From the NCBI RefSeq assembly GCF_003201955.1, contig NZ_QJJM01000004.1, positions 1-64,000 of the forward strand: a stretch of DNA of 64,000 bases, given 5' to 3'. The translations under genes and the position numbers were made by a program. This DNA is from Blastomonas natatoria. Its GTDB lineage: Bacteria > Pseudomonadota > Alphaproteobacteria > Sphingomonadales > Sphingomonadaceae. Positions 45,138-53,966 of this stretch are shown piece after piece (position 1 is the stretch's first letter; each line of letters begins with the position of its first letter). The notes beneath the pieces were generated by a model. It worked only from the letters and a program-made list of their open reading frames with translations. It was not told where the DNA came from and made no database searches.

Positions 45138-47867
45138 TCAGCGCGCCGGGCTGACGGAAATTGCGGAGACCACTGCACCGCCATCGCCGCCGCTGAAATC
45201 GAGCTTCAGCCCGCCGCTCGATGTCACGTCGAAGCGGTGGGTCACCGCCTTGAGCGACCCGCCGCCTGCCTTGGCCGGGTTGAAACCGGTCAGCACCGGT
45301 TTGCCATTGGCACGCACCGTCATGCTGCGCGCTGCGGCCTTTGCGGCATCGGTTTCGGGCTCGAACAGGTGCAGCGTGACCGTCCAGCGGCCATCGGGCA
45401 GCGGCAGGTCGTACGTGAAGGCACCCTGGCGATAGGAGGCGTAAAGCTCGGGATCGGTAGTACCGGTGACGTTGCTGGGCGCGATTCTGGTGCGGCCTGC
45501 CATGCGCAATTCGGACGCCTTGCCGCCGGTAAAGAAATTGTCCGAACCGAAGCGCAATCCGGCAGACGTCGTCTGCCCGGTCAGATGGCCAGCGCGGACA
45601 TGCAGCCCGTTAGCTGAATCCGGCGCCGTCCAGGTCAGGCTGTCGGTCAGCGCCTTCCCGCCGCGCTCGGCCGAGGCGGCGATCTGATTGTCGCCTGCGC
45701 GCAACCGCACGCCGGGCCAGACGCAGATGCGGTCAGGGCAGTCCACCGTGCCGATGGCCTGGCCGTTGACCGTCAGGCTGGCGCGCGGCGCATTGCTATA
45801 GGCGCGCACGTCCAACACCGGATAGGCGCGGTCGATATAGCGTCTGCCGGTCAGGTGCAGCACCGGCTCTTCGGACCATTGCGCCTTGTAGAAATAGAAG
45901 GCGTCCTTGCGGGTCTTGCGGTCATAGCTGACCAGTCCCTTGTCGTTCAGGTCATAGGCCTCGCCTTCCTCGCGACTGGTGGAGGCGAAATCGAACATGT
46001 TCCAGATCCAGCTGGTCGAGAGGAAATTGGCCTGCTTGAGAACCTTCCAGTTCTGTTCATGCACCCAGGCCTGGAACTCCTCGGGATGCGGGCGGCCATT
46101 GGCGTTGACCGGCCCGCCGAGCGGATTGTCGGTATGCTGGCTGAATGCGCCGCCTGCGCCATATTCGGTCACCGCCATCGGCCGGTCCGGATAGCGGCTG
46201 CGAAGGCTGGTCAAGGCGCGCGACAGGTCCTGAGGCTGGCCGTAATACCAGCCGAAATAGCGATTAAGCCCGACCACATCGGTAATGTCGTTGAGCACTT
46301 GCGCGCCCGGACGAGCGAGGGGAGACGGCGTGCCCTCGCAGCAATCGGCATAGAGCGTCGGCCGGGTGGAGTCTTCCTGCTTCGCCAGCGCGTTCAGTTC
46401 GACCAGCATGTCGCGCGATTTGGCCGGAGCGCCCTTGCCGCCCTTCATCAGCGCGGCGATGGCGGCGCCGATATCGATCTCGTTGCCCACCGACCAGAGC
46501 ATGATCGAGGGGTGATTGTAATTCTGCCGGATCAGTTCGAGCAACTGCTGCCGCGCATTGGCGACCAGCTCTGGCGCGGGCAGCGATTCATCGAAAGCGG
46601 ACTGGTGCACGAACGGCAGCTCTGCCTTCACCACCATCCCGTTGCGATCGGCAAGGTCGCTCCATTCCTGCGCGTGCTGGTAATGCGCATGGCGCACCGT
46701 ATTGACGCCCATTTCGGCCATGATCGCCATGTCGGTGGCATGATCTTCGGCGGTGAGCGCCCATCCCTTGCCCTGCCAGTCCTGATGGCGCGAGGCACCG
46801 TGCAGCCGCATCGGCTTGCCGTTGAGAATGAAACCCTGGTCCGCGTCCCAGGCGAAGCTGCGCACGCCGAGCGGCTCTGTCACGCTGTCGATCACGCGGG
46901 CGCCGTCGCGCAGCTCGACGGTGACCGAATAGAGATAAGGGTCGCTGCGTCCCTGCCAGAGCCTGGGATTGGTGAGAGAAAGTGGCGTGGTCAGCTCGCT
47001 TGTCTCGCCCGGCCCGAGCCGCCGGGCAGGCCCCGACGCGCTCGCAACCGTCCGGCCATCGGCATCGGCGATGCGGGTGACCACGGCCAGCTTGCGCGCC
47101 TTTTGCCCCGAATTGCGCAGCCGCGTGAGCACCGCAACCTCGGCCTTTTCGGGTGTGACGCTGGGGGTCGAAACATAGATGCCGGGCCCGCCGTGGTCCA
47201 TGAGATCGATCGACGCGGCATCGACCTCGATCAGCGAGACGCCGCGATACAGGCCGCCATGGATGAAGAAATCGCCCCCCAGCGGGATGACATGCTCGGT
47301 GCTGCTGCCCTTCTCGGGCTTGCTGTTGTCCGCACGCACGACGATGATGTTCGCCTGACCCGGTTTGAGATGATCGCTGATGTCGAAGCGGAAGCGCGAG
47401 AAGGCGCCCTTGTGCTGCCCGACATGCTGGCCATTGACCCACAGGTCGGCAATCGCGCCGACGCCATCGAACTGCAGGATTGCGCGCTTGCCCCTGGGCA
47501 GCGCCACCTCGCCCAGCCGCATCCGGTACCAGCCGGTCCCTTGGCGAACGTCCGAACCCTCGGCGCGCACGGGCGCGTAATTGCCCATGCGATTCCAGCT
47601 GTGCGGCAGGCTGACCTGCTCCCAGCGGCTGTCATCGAATTCGGGGGTGCGAACGGAATCAGGGACGTCGCCAAACAGGAACCGCCAGCCCGTGCCAAGC
47701 TCCATGACCTTTCGGGCGTCGCTCGCAGCCGGGCGAGCCGGTGCTGCAGGATCTGCTGCTGCTGGCTGTGCCAGGCCCGGCCCCGCCGTGACCAGCACCG
47801 CCACTCCCAGCGCTGCCGCGGCCGCACCCCGCAGCGCGCGCGATCCCGTGCCGCGTCCCTCAGTCAT
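45138..47867 (-). CDS. Exported glycoside hydrolase family 2 enzyme with malectin-like domain
   Basis: Encodes 909 residues. After a signal peptide (ALGVAVLVTAGPGLAQ) come the GH2 sugar-binding domain (SLPHSWNRMG; GVGAIADLWVNGQHVGQHKGAF), the immunoglobulin-like domain and the TIM barrel with acid/base glutamate in WSVGNEID and nucleophile in AVTEYGAGG. A DUF4982-like region and a C-terminal malectin-like module (GRWTVTLHLFEPE) follow. GH2 includes beta-galactosidases and beta-glucuronidases. The LNDKGLV motif contains an N-x-K pattern seen in glucuronidases but also occurs in related beta-galactosidases, so specificity stays open. It starts the operon with the sulfatase and has a GntR-type palindrome upstream. 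Confidence 0.9.
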   Translation of the reverse strand: MTEGRGTGSRALRGAAAAALGVAVLVTAGPGLAQPAAADPAAPARPAASDARKVMELGTGWRFLFGDVPDSVRTPEFDDSRWEQVSLPHSWNRMGNYAPVRAEGSDVRQGTGWYRMRLGEVALPRGKRAILQFDGVGAIADLWVNGQHVGQHKGAFSRFRFDISDHLKPGQANIIVVRADNSKPEKGSSTEHVIPLGGDFFIHGGLYRGVSLIEVDAASIDLMDHGGPGIYVSTPSVTPEKAEVAVLTRLRNSGQKARKLAVVTRIADADGRTVASASGPARRLGPGETSELTTPLSLTNPRLWQGRSDPYLYSVTVELRDGARVIDSVTEPLGVRSFAWDADQGFILNGKPMRLHGASRHQDWQGKGWALTAEDHATDMAIMAEMGVNTVRHAHYQHAQEWSDLADRNGMVVKAELPFVHQSAFDESLPAPELVANARQQLLELIRQNYNHPSIMLWSVGNEIDIGAAIAALMKGGKGAPAKSRDMLVELNALAKQEDSTRPTLYADCCEGTPSPLARPGAQVLNDITDVVGLNRYFGWYYGQPQDLSRALTSLRSRYPDRPMAVTEYGAGGAFSQHTDNPLGGPVNANGRPHPEEFQAWVHEQNWKVLKQANFLSTSWIWNMFDFASTSREEGEAYDLNDKGLVSYDRKTRKDAFYFYKAQWSEEPVLHLTGRRYIDRAYPVLDVRAYSNAPRASLTVNGQAIGTVDCPDRICVWPGVRLRAGDNQIAASAERGGKALTDSLTWTAPDSANGLHVRAGHLTGQTTSAGLRFGSDNFFTGGKASELRMAGRTRIAPSNVTGTTDPELYASYRQGAFTYDLPLPDGRWTVTLHLFEPETDAAKAAARSMTVRANGKPVLTGFNPAKAGGGSLKAVTHRFDVTSSGGLKLDFSGGDGGAVVSAISVSPAR

Positions 47868-48290
47868 TGCACCACTCCCTGATTATTGGTTAGACCAAAT
47901 ACGATTAAACTGAGGGTGTCAACCTTAAATGAAACCGGCCGGCATGCTGCGGCAATGCCAGGGCGCGGCTCGCACTGACCGAGCGCCTGAACAGCCAAAA
48001 TCGGTTTCGAGATACGATTTCATGACAGCGATCCTGCAGGATCAGCAGGTTCGGGCAACAACCCTGCGCAACCAGCCAGCGCTTTGCATGGCCCCCGAGG
48101 CGTTGACAGATATGGTGGATCGATCAGAATTGGTAAGATCAAATTCTGGAGCAGTACAGGCAGACCCGCGCCAGGCGGCATCGAATGCCACGACCAGCTG
48201 AGCGGCAGCTATCGCTTCAACTCGGCCGAAACCGGAAATTCGTTTTCCGACCCCGTAGCGGACAATCTTAGACACTGATAAGTTGAGTTC
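47868..48290. other. Intergenic region upstream of the GH2 gene
   Basis: About 420 nt without a credible gene. The first 60 nt hold the GntR-type palindrome and probably the promoter of the glycosidase operon. Beyond that I see only lower-GC sequence leading to the lipoprotein gene on the plus strand. Confidence 0.5.
47886..47898. promoter_or_regulatory. Perfect TTGGT-TAG-ACCAA palindrome before GH2-sulfatase operon
   Basis: A 13-nt site with perfect 5-bp arms, 18 nt upstream of the glycosidase start codon. It fits the FadR/UxuR consensus TNGTNNNACNA and is the full-match version of the site upstream of manD. Its position at or downstream of a promoter is suited to repression by the GntR protein encoded at 38773-39558. 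Confidence 0.65.
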
Positions 48291-48689
48291 GTGAACCTTT
48301 TTCGATTCAATGCCGGTGTGATGTGGCTTGCCGCCCTTTGTCTATCAGGCTGTGAAACGAATGCGCCGACAGAACCGACGCCGTCGAAGCCTTTCTGGTT
48401 GTCCAAGCCCCGCCTGCCAGAGCGCCCCAAAGACTTCTGTATCATCGCTTCTTCGCAATTGCGGGACACTCTTGCAGCCACCCAAATTCGATGCTCCGAG
48501 ACCCTAGCCGGCGCTAACGGGATTAGAGGGAAGACCAAATATGCCGAGATCGTGATCTTACAGGGCGCGAACGAGGAATGGACGGCTTTCGCGTATCTGG
48601 CTGGCGGGATAACTCAGAGTCACGAGACGCCGAGCGAAGCCGAACTGAACGAGGTCGTCGCGCGAATTGAGGCTGCATTCGATCGCTAG
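48291..48689 (+). CDS. Hypothetical lipoprotein
   Basis: Encodes 132 residues from a GTG start. A signal peptide ends in a lipobox (LCLSGC), so the protein should be lipid-anchored. The mature part has a proline-rich spacer (TNAPTEPTPSKP) and a small domain with two cysteines (DFCIIASSQL; TQIRCSETL) that could pair. I do not recognise the family. Hand-counted GC is about 52-53%, below the neighbouring metabolic genes. An internal ATG before WLAALCLSGC would give a shorter signal peptide. It stands alone between the glycosidase operon and a second lipoprotein gene. Confidence 0.6.
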   Translation: MNLFRFNAGVMWLAALCLSGCETNAPTEPTPSKPFWLSKPRLPERPKDFCIIASSQLRDTLAATQIRCSETLAGANGIRGKTKYAEIVILQGANEEWTAFAYLAGGITQSHETPSEAELNEVVARIEAAFDR

Positions 48690-48844
48690 CGAGAACGTCC
48701 CCAATCCACCCATTTCCGGTCATGAGCCGGGCCGAACTTCGGTCCCAAAACCCTCCAGGCCGCTTTGCCCTGCTCGCGAAAAATTTCTGCCATTCAGCAA
48801 ACGACCCCGTTGCTGCCGTTTCAAGAGAGGGTTAGTTTGCGCCA

Positions 48845-49234
48845 GTGATCCGCGCTTTGCTCCTGTTGGTTCTGTCCATTGCTGTGGGCGCCTGTGATGA
48901 CGCTTGCACCAACGAAGTCATAACCCGACTTGTTTCGCCAGATGGCAAGCACGAAGCGGTGATGTTTCAACGCGACTGCGGCGCGACTAGCGGATACTCG
49001 ACGCAAATCTCGATTATGGAAGCCGGACAAGCCGCAGCGGGCAGAGGCAATACGTTCCGCGCAGATGACGATCATGGGGCCGCAAAAGTCGGAGATTGGG
49101 GCGGCTCATGGGCTGAAATCAAATGGCTTGCTTCAGACCGCCTACTCATCCGGCATGCCGAAAAGTCTCGGATCTTTGAACAGGATAACTCGGTTGCTGG
49201 CGTTTCGGTCAGCTATGAAACCGTCTCAATGTAA
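48845..49234 (+). CDS. DUF5412-like lipoprotein
   Basis: Encodes 129 residues from GTG. The short signal LLLVLSIAVGAC ends in a lipobox cysteine followed by further cysteines. The mature region, with SPDGKHEAVMFQRDCGATSG, FRADDDHGAAKVGDWGG and KWLASDRLLIRHAE, matches the pattern of the DUF5412 family as I know it. That family has no assigned function. Like the preceding gene it has lower GC than the window average, and the two may have arrived together. From 49235 to 49501 I see no gene. Confidence 0.65.
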   Translation: MIRALLLLVLSIAVGACDDACTNEVITRLVSPDGKHEAVMFQRDCGATSGYSTQISIMEAGQAAAGRGNTFRADDDHGAAKVGDWGGSWAEIKWLASDRLLIRHAEKSRIFEQDNSVAGVSVSYETVSM

Positions 49235-49501
49235 GCGGCAACTTTCCACCCAGTTGCAGCAATTCAGACAGCCGGGCGTTTTCATGAGGAGCGGACCGTA
49301 TCGGGATACTCGATAGAGCGCAGCCGTGATCACCTGCCCATGACCGCTTCCCTCGGGCCGCCGATCAGCACGAGACAGCGCACCGGATGCTCGGCCATGG
49401 TCCGCCGGTTGCCACAGGCTTTGCGATAGCCGGCCGGGGCGTTTTCACAATGCCCGCAACGCTGCTGAACTCCTCCCGTCAGCATGGCGCCCGGGCCGCA
49501 T

Positions 49502-50482
49502 TCAACGGCAATGCAACCGGGCGAAATCGACCGCCGTATCGGCGCTGGCCAGCATCGCTCCGCCCAGCAGATCGTTCCAATAGCCTTCCGACCCGTCGCT
49601 GAGCCGCCATTCGTACAGCCTGCGCGTGTAAAGCTGCAGGTCATGATCGTGGCTGATGCCGATCGCGCCGTGCACCGCATGGGCGGTTGCGGCGATGCGG
49701 ACTGCGGCCGCGCTGGCGACCGACTTGGCGCAGGCGGCAGCTGCGAGCGACGGGGTCAGGCCCGACGCACAACCGATCTGCGACGCGATACGCGCGGCCA
49801 GCGCCTCTTCGGCCATGACCGCCAGATTCTGCTGCAACGCCTGCTGCCGCCCTATGGGCTTGCCGAACTGCACCCGATCATTGCAATAGCCCGCCGTGAC
49901 GGTGACCAGGTGATCGGCCGCACCGGCGATCAGCGCGGCGCGCAGCACGGCAGCCATCGCGCGCAGCCCGCATTCGGGCCTTGCGATCCACGCGAGACCT
50001 TCCAGCGTCTCCCAGCGCATGCTTGCGCCAAGGTCGCCTGCCACACCGGTCGGCTCGCCACGCGCGGATGCAGCAGGCGCCAGATACAATTGCCTGCCGT
50101 CGTCGACCAGCACATGCTCTGCGACCCGCCCCAGCGGCACCATCGCGTCCTGGCCCGGCGCTGCCACCGCCAGCGCGATCGGGCCACCGGGAGCCGGAAC
50201 CCCTGCCCCCGCCAGCAGCGCCCGGGCGATCATGGTCTCGCCGACCGGCAGCGGAACGATGTGGCGCCCCAGCTCCTGCCACAGGCCATGCGCGCACAGG
50301 CCATCAAGGCCGGCACCGCCGTCGCGCTCTGCAACCAGCGCATCGAGATAGCCCGAGCCCGCGATCTCGGCCCAGAGCGCGTCGATACGGGCGCCCTGCT
50401 CGATCGCGCGAACGGTGGATGCGGGCGCGATGGCCTGCAGCATCCGGGCAAATGGCTCGACCAGTTCCTGAATATCCATCAT
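49502..50482 (-). CDS. Acyl-CoA dehydrogenase, small (beta-like) subunit
   Basis: Encodes 326 residues of the acyl-CoA dehydrogenase fold but short and without the usual catalytic glutamate and closing GGTxEI segment. The recognisable part is the C-terminal helical domain (GYCNDRVQFGKPIGRQQALQQNLAVMAEE; AVHGAIGISHDHDLQLYTRR). Paired genes like this encode alpha2-beta2 dehydrogenases, in which one subunit supplies the catalytic base and the other shapes the site, as known for steroid side-chain enzymes. It overlaps the upstream large-subunit gene by 4 nt, so equal expression is expected. The substrate is unknown. Confidence 0.85.
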   Translation of the reverse strand: MMDIQELVEPFARMLQAIAPASTVRAIEQGARIDALWAEIAGSGYLDALVAERDGGAGLDGLCAHGLWQELGRHIVPLPVGETMIARALLAGAGVPAPGGPIALAVAAPGQDAMVPLGRVAEHVLVDDGRQLYLAPAASARGEPTGVAGDLGASMRWETLEGLAWIARPECGLRAMAAVLRAALIAGAADHLVTVTAGYCNDRVQFGKPIGRQQALQQNLAVMAEEALAARIASQIGCASGLTPSLAAAACAKSVASAAAVRIAATAHAVHGAIGISHDHDLQLYTRRLYEWRLSDGSEGYWNDLLGGAMLASADTAVDFARLHCR

Positions 50483-51654
50483 CTCAGCCCCATTCCCCGT
50501 GCAATGATCCCGCGCAGGATTTCGCGCGTGCCGCCGCGCAGCGAGAAGCTGGGAGCAAGGTGTGTGACATAGAGCAGCGTGCGGTGCAGTTCGGCATCGA
50601 CCGGCTCGTCGGGATGCGCTGCAAGGTCATCGCCGATCCGCACCGGCAGTTCCTGTTCGAAACTGGTGCCCAGATCCTTGACCAGCGAGGCTTCGACGAC
50701 CGGGCTTTCGCCCGCTGCCAGCCGCGCGGTGCAGGCGATCGACATCGCGCGCAGCATGGCGAGCCGTGCGGTGAAATCGCCGACCAGCGTGCGCGTCGCG
50801 CGGTCGTCGCGACCCACCGACCGGAGATGGCCGACCCAGGCATCGAGCAGCACGACACTCGAATAGATCCGCTCCGGGCCGCTGCGCTCGAAGGCGAGTT
50901 CGGCAACGACCTGCTGCCACCCTTCGCCCTCGGCGCCGATCAGCGCGTCCGCAGGCAGATCGACATCGGTGAAGAAGACCTCGGCAAAATGCGCGTCCCC
51001 GGCCAGATCGACGATGGGGCGGATGGTAACGCCGGGCGCCCTGAGATCGATGATCAGCTGCGACAGGCCATTGTGCCGGTCTGCCGCCGTTCCCGATGTC
51101 CGCACCAGCGCGATCATGTAATCGCTGTGCATCGCATTGGTGGTCCAGATCTTCTGCCCGTTGAGCCGCCAGCCGGCCGCGGTCCGCTCGGCACGGGTCC
51201 GAACGCTCGCCAGGTCCGATCCCGATCCCGGCTCGCTCATGCCGATGCAGAAGAACAGCTCGCCCCGGCAGATTTTCGGGATATAGGCCTGGCGCTGCTC
51301 CTCGGTGCCGAAATTCAGGATCAGCGGCGCGCTCTGCCGATCGGCGATCCAGTGCGCCGCCACTGGCGCTCCCGCCGCAAGCAGTTCCTCGACCACCACG
51401 AACCGGGCAAACGGCCCGCGCCCGCCGCCGCCATAGGCGCGCGGCAAGGTCAGCCCCAGATAGCCCTCCGCTCCGAGACGGCGGCTGAAATCGGCATCAA
51501 ATCCGGCCCAGGACCGCGCCCGGCGATCGGTCGGAAGTGTCGCGATCGCATCGGCAATCAGCGCGCGAATGGCAGGACGGATGTCCTCGTCCTCCGGCGG
51601 CAAGGCTGCAAGGGTCAGGCTGTCAAACACACGCTCTCCTGCGGGTCGGGTCAT
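50479..51654 (-). CDS. Acyl-CoA dehydrogenase, large (alpha-like) subunit
   Basis: Encodes 391 residues of the acyl-CoA dehydrogenase family: LGLTLPRAYGGGGRGPFAR, the FAD-contact region FFCIGMSEPGSGSDLASVRT, WRLNGQKIWTTNA, and the C-terminal GGTREILRGIIARGMGLR. The glutamate in AFERSGPERIYSS is at the place used as catalytic base by the FadE26-like branch. It oxidises acyl-CoA to enoyl-CoA, passing electrons to ETF. The companion gene follows with a 4-nt overlap. The two form a two-gene operon facing away from the beta-propeller gene. Confidence 0.9.
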   Translation of the reverse strand: MTRPAGERVFDSLTLAALPPEDEDIRPAIRALIADAIATLPTDRRARSWAGFDADFSRRLGAEGYLGLTLPRAYGGGGRGPFARFVVVEELLAAGAPVAAHWIADRQSAPLILNFGTEEQRQAYIPKICRGELFFCIGMSEPGSGSDLASVRTRAERTAAGWRLNGQKIWTTNAMHSDYMIALVRTSGTAADRHNGLSQLIIDLRAPGVTIRPIVDLAGDAHFAEVFFTDVDLPADALIGAEGEGWQQVVAELAFERSGPERIYSSVVLLDAWVGHLRSVGRDDRATRTLVGDFTARLAMLRAMSIACTARLAAGESPVVEASLVKDLGTSFEQELPVRIGDDLAAHPDEPVDAELHRTLLYVTHLAPSFSLRGGTREILRGIIARGMGLR

Positions 51655-51832
51655 CGTGCCCCTGTCTCGGGAAGGGCTTTATCGCTGCCATAACGCGGGG
51701 TTGAAGCACCGCAAAGTTCAAAGCGATGCGATCGATCGGCCAGAGCCGGTCATGGGCATCGGCACGCGGGAAAGCGCTGGACCTGGTGCAGGCCGCAGGG
51801 CAGTCTGGTCGGGACCGGAAAGGGAGCGGGCA

Positions 51833-52744
51833 ATGAGAATGATGGTGATCGCGCTGATACCGGCGCTTCTGGCGAGCGCGCCGGGATCGGCGCAGGAGTT
51901 CAAGGCAGGCGAACCGCTGGGGACCGTCAACGAAGCGGGCATCGCCACCCCGATCAGCAGCAACGTCCGCGTGTTCGGCAGCTTCCGCTTTGCCGAAAGC
52001 TGCACCTATGATCCTGACCGCAACCTCATCGTCGCGATGAACGCCGGCGTCACCCAGGACCTGCAGCAAAATGACGGTTTCGTCTCGCTGATCCGTCCCG
52101 ATGGCAGCGTCCATACATCCAAATGGATCGGCGCCACCCGCGATGGGCTCGTGCTCAATCACCCGCTCGGCAGCGCAATTGCCGGGGGCATTCTCTACGC
52201 GGCGGATATCGACACGGTGCGCCGTTTCGATCTGGCGACGGGCAAGCCGCTTGGCGCGACGACGGTTCCGGGGGCGACCTATCTCAACGGCATCGCGGTG
52301 GCACAGGACGGCACGGTCTATGCCACCAACACCCGGCCGGAATCGCGCGTCTATCGCATCGCGCCCGACGGGTCCGTTTCCGTATTCGTCGAGGGCGCGC
52401 CGCTCGCCAATCCCAATGGCATCGCCATCGATCCCGAAGGCCATGTCGTGGTCGTCAATCTGGGCGACAATGCGGTGATGACCTTCCACCCCGACGGGCG
52501 GCTGATCCGGACCGAGCGCTCTGCCGAAAGCGGCAATGACGGTCTGGTCATCCTGAAGGACGGCACCAGATATGTGAGCAGCGTGCGCTTCGGCAGCGTG
52601 ACACGCATCCGTCCCGGTTCGGCTGCCGAGGTGATCGCGGTCGGCATCCCCAGTGCGGCATCCATGTGCCATGACCCGGTGCAGAACCAGCTGGTCATTC
52701 CGATGAACCCGCATAACGCGCTGGCCTTCCTGCCGCTCGGCTGA
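51833..52744 (+). CDS. Exported SMP-30/gluconolactonase-like beta-propeller protein
   Basis: Encodes 303 residues. A signal peptide (MVIALIPALLASAPGSAQ) is followed by repeated blades such as GLVLNHPLGSAIAGGILYAADI, YLNGIAVAQDGTVYATNT and NPNGIAIDPEGHVVVVNLGDN, the pattern of six-bladed SMP-30/NHL propellers. Metal-binding asparagines and aspartates are present in these loops, so lactonase activity is possible but unproven. The ATG has AAAGGGAGCGGG upstream; the open frame runs further 5' only as a shadow of the divergent dehydrogenase gene. It is convergent with the LuxR-type regulator gene. Confidence 0.85.
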   Translation: MRMMVIALIPALLASAPGSAQEFKAGEPLGTVNEAGIATPISSNVRVFGSFRFAESCTYDPDRNLIVAMNAGVTQDLQQNDGFVSLIRPDGSVHTSKWIGATRDGLVLNHPLGSAIAGGILYAADIDTVRRFDLATGKPLGATTVPGATYLNGIAVAQDGTVYATNTRPESRVYRIAPDGSVSVFVEGAPLANPNGIAIDPEGHVVVVNLGDNAVMTFHPDGRLIRTERSAESGNDGLVILKDGTRYVSSVRFGSVTRIRPGSAAEVIAVGIPSAASMCHDPVQNQLVIPMNPHNALAFLPLG

Positions 52745-52771
52745 AGCCCCGATGTCCGGCGCTGGCCGACA

Positions 52772-53881
52772 TCAGGCCAGAGGTGCCAGGCCGCACAGGA
52801 TGGTCCGCACCAGATCCGCCTGCCCGCGCGATCGCGTCTGCGCGTAGATGCGCTTGGAATAGTTCCGCGCGGTTTCATCGGTAAGATGCAGGTGGCGCCC
52901 TGCCTCGACAATCGTTTCGCCCCGGCTGATCTTCTGCGCCAGCGCGGCTTCGCGCGGGGACAGGCGGAACTGGGCACGCAGCACCGCAGCACCCTGGCGC
53001 TCGTCCTCGCGCGCCGCGATGCGCAGCGTCGCGATCGCCACGAGCTGCACCATCGCCTGAGACAGCGGCAAAGCTGCCGGCTGCAGCATCAGCATCATGC
53101 CATCATCGATCTGGATCAGCACCGGCTCCGCATCGGCGTTGCCTGCCCCCACCGCTGCGCAGTAGCGCTCGAGCCGGTCGGCCGCCGCAGCGGGCAGCAA
53201 CAGCTTCCTGCCGGGCCGACCATCAGGCGTCTCGACAAAGCCGAGATGGCGCTCTGCCACCGCGTCGGCCACCATCACCCGAGCAGAATGATCGAGCGCA
53301 ATCTGTCCGATGCCCAGCCGCTGCAACGTGGCCTGCGCCATGGCCCGCGCCAGCTGCTCCTCCGACAGGGCCATGAAGGCGCGCAGCGCCGCGCGCACAT
53401 AGGGTGCGGTCGAGGACAGGGTGGCCACCGCCGCAGAGCTGAAATCCTCCCGCTCGCGGGTCAGCAATATCCAGGCATCGGTCAGCCGGTCGACCGTCAC
53501 CCGCATCCATCGGCCGAACCGGATGCCCTGCGCGTCCAGCATCGCGCGCTGGCGATCACGTGTGGCCGGGTCATCATGATCGAGCAGTTCCTCGATCGCA
53601 TAGACCCGGCCCGGACGCAGCGAGCGAAACGAGCGCAGCCCGATGTCATGCAGCAAATCCCTGTCGATAACCGGATCGTGCGCCGCGCGTGGCGCGGCAA
53701 GATGCAGAAAGCTGGGCTCGTCCTCGGACGAAGCATTGGCCTGCGCGATCAGCATCACGGCATGGCGGGCCTGGGTCCGCGCCATCAGTGCCGCAAGGAA
53801 CCGCTGCCATTGTTCGACCTCGCGAATGCCTTCGACCAGCGGCAGAAAGATATCGTCCTGGCGGGACATCTCGATGATCAT
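52772..53881 (-). CDS. LuxR-type helix-turn-helix regulator
   Basis: Encodes 369 residues. The C-terminal 60 residues are a LuxR-like DNA-binding domain (FRLSPREAALAQKISRGETI; HLHLTDETARNYSKRIYAQT). The N-terminal 300 residues show no receiver; they look like two PAS/GAF-like regions, so the signal is probably a small ligand. The ATG follows AAAATGGC, with the purine-rich GGGAG sitting inside a 16-bp palindrome just upstream. The gene diverges from cysD and converges with the propeller gene. Which of its neighbours it controls is not evident; self-control through the palindrome is plausible. Confidence 0.82.
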   Translation of the reverse strand: MIIEMSRQDDIFLPLVEGIREVEQWQRFLAALMARTQARHAVMLIAQANASSEDEPSFLHLAAPRAAHDPVIDRDLLHDIGLRSFRSLRPGRVYAIEELLDHDDPATRDRQRAMLDAQGIRFGRWMRVTVDRLTDAWILLTREREDFSSAAVATLSSTAPYVRAALRAFMALSEEQLARAMAQATLQRLGIGQIALDHSARVMVADAVAERHLGFVETPDGRPGRKLLLPAAAADRLERYCAAVGAGNADAEPVLIQIDDGMMLMLQPAALPLSQAMVQLVAIATLRIAAREDERQGAAVLRAQFRLSPREAALAQKISRGETIVEAGRHLHLTDETARNYSKRIYAQTRSRGQADLVRTILCGLAPLA

Positions 53882-53889
53882 GCCATTTT

Positions 53890-53905
53890 ACTCCCATATG
53901 GGAGT
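53890..53905. promoter_or_regulatory. 16-bp perfect palindrome before the LuxR-type gene
   Basis: ACTCCCATATGGGAGT is fully symmetric and lies between the divergent regulator and cysD starts, 8 nt before the regulator ATG. Its GGGAGT arm doubles as the regulator's Shine-Dalgarno sequence. It may be an operator, an RNA hairpin hiding the ribosome-binding site, or both. Confidence 0.65.
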
Positions 53906-53966
53906 TATGGAATAGACCGCCAGCCACGATTGGCAATGGCAAGAAAATCTTCGGACGGGGAATGCA

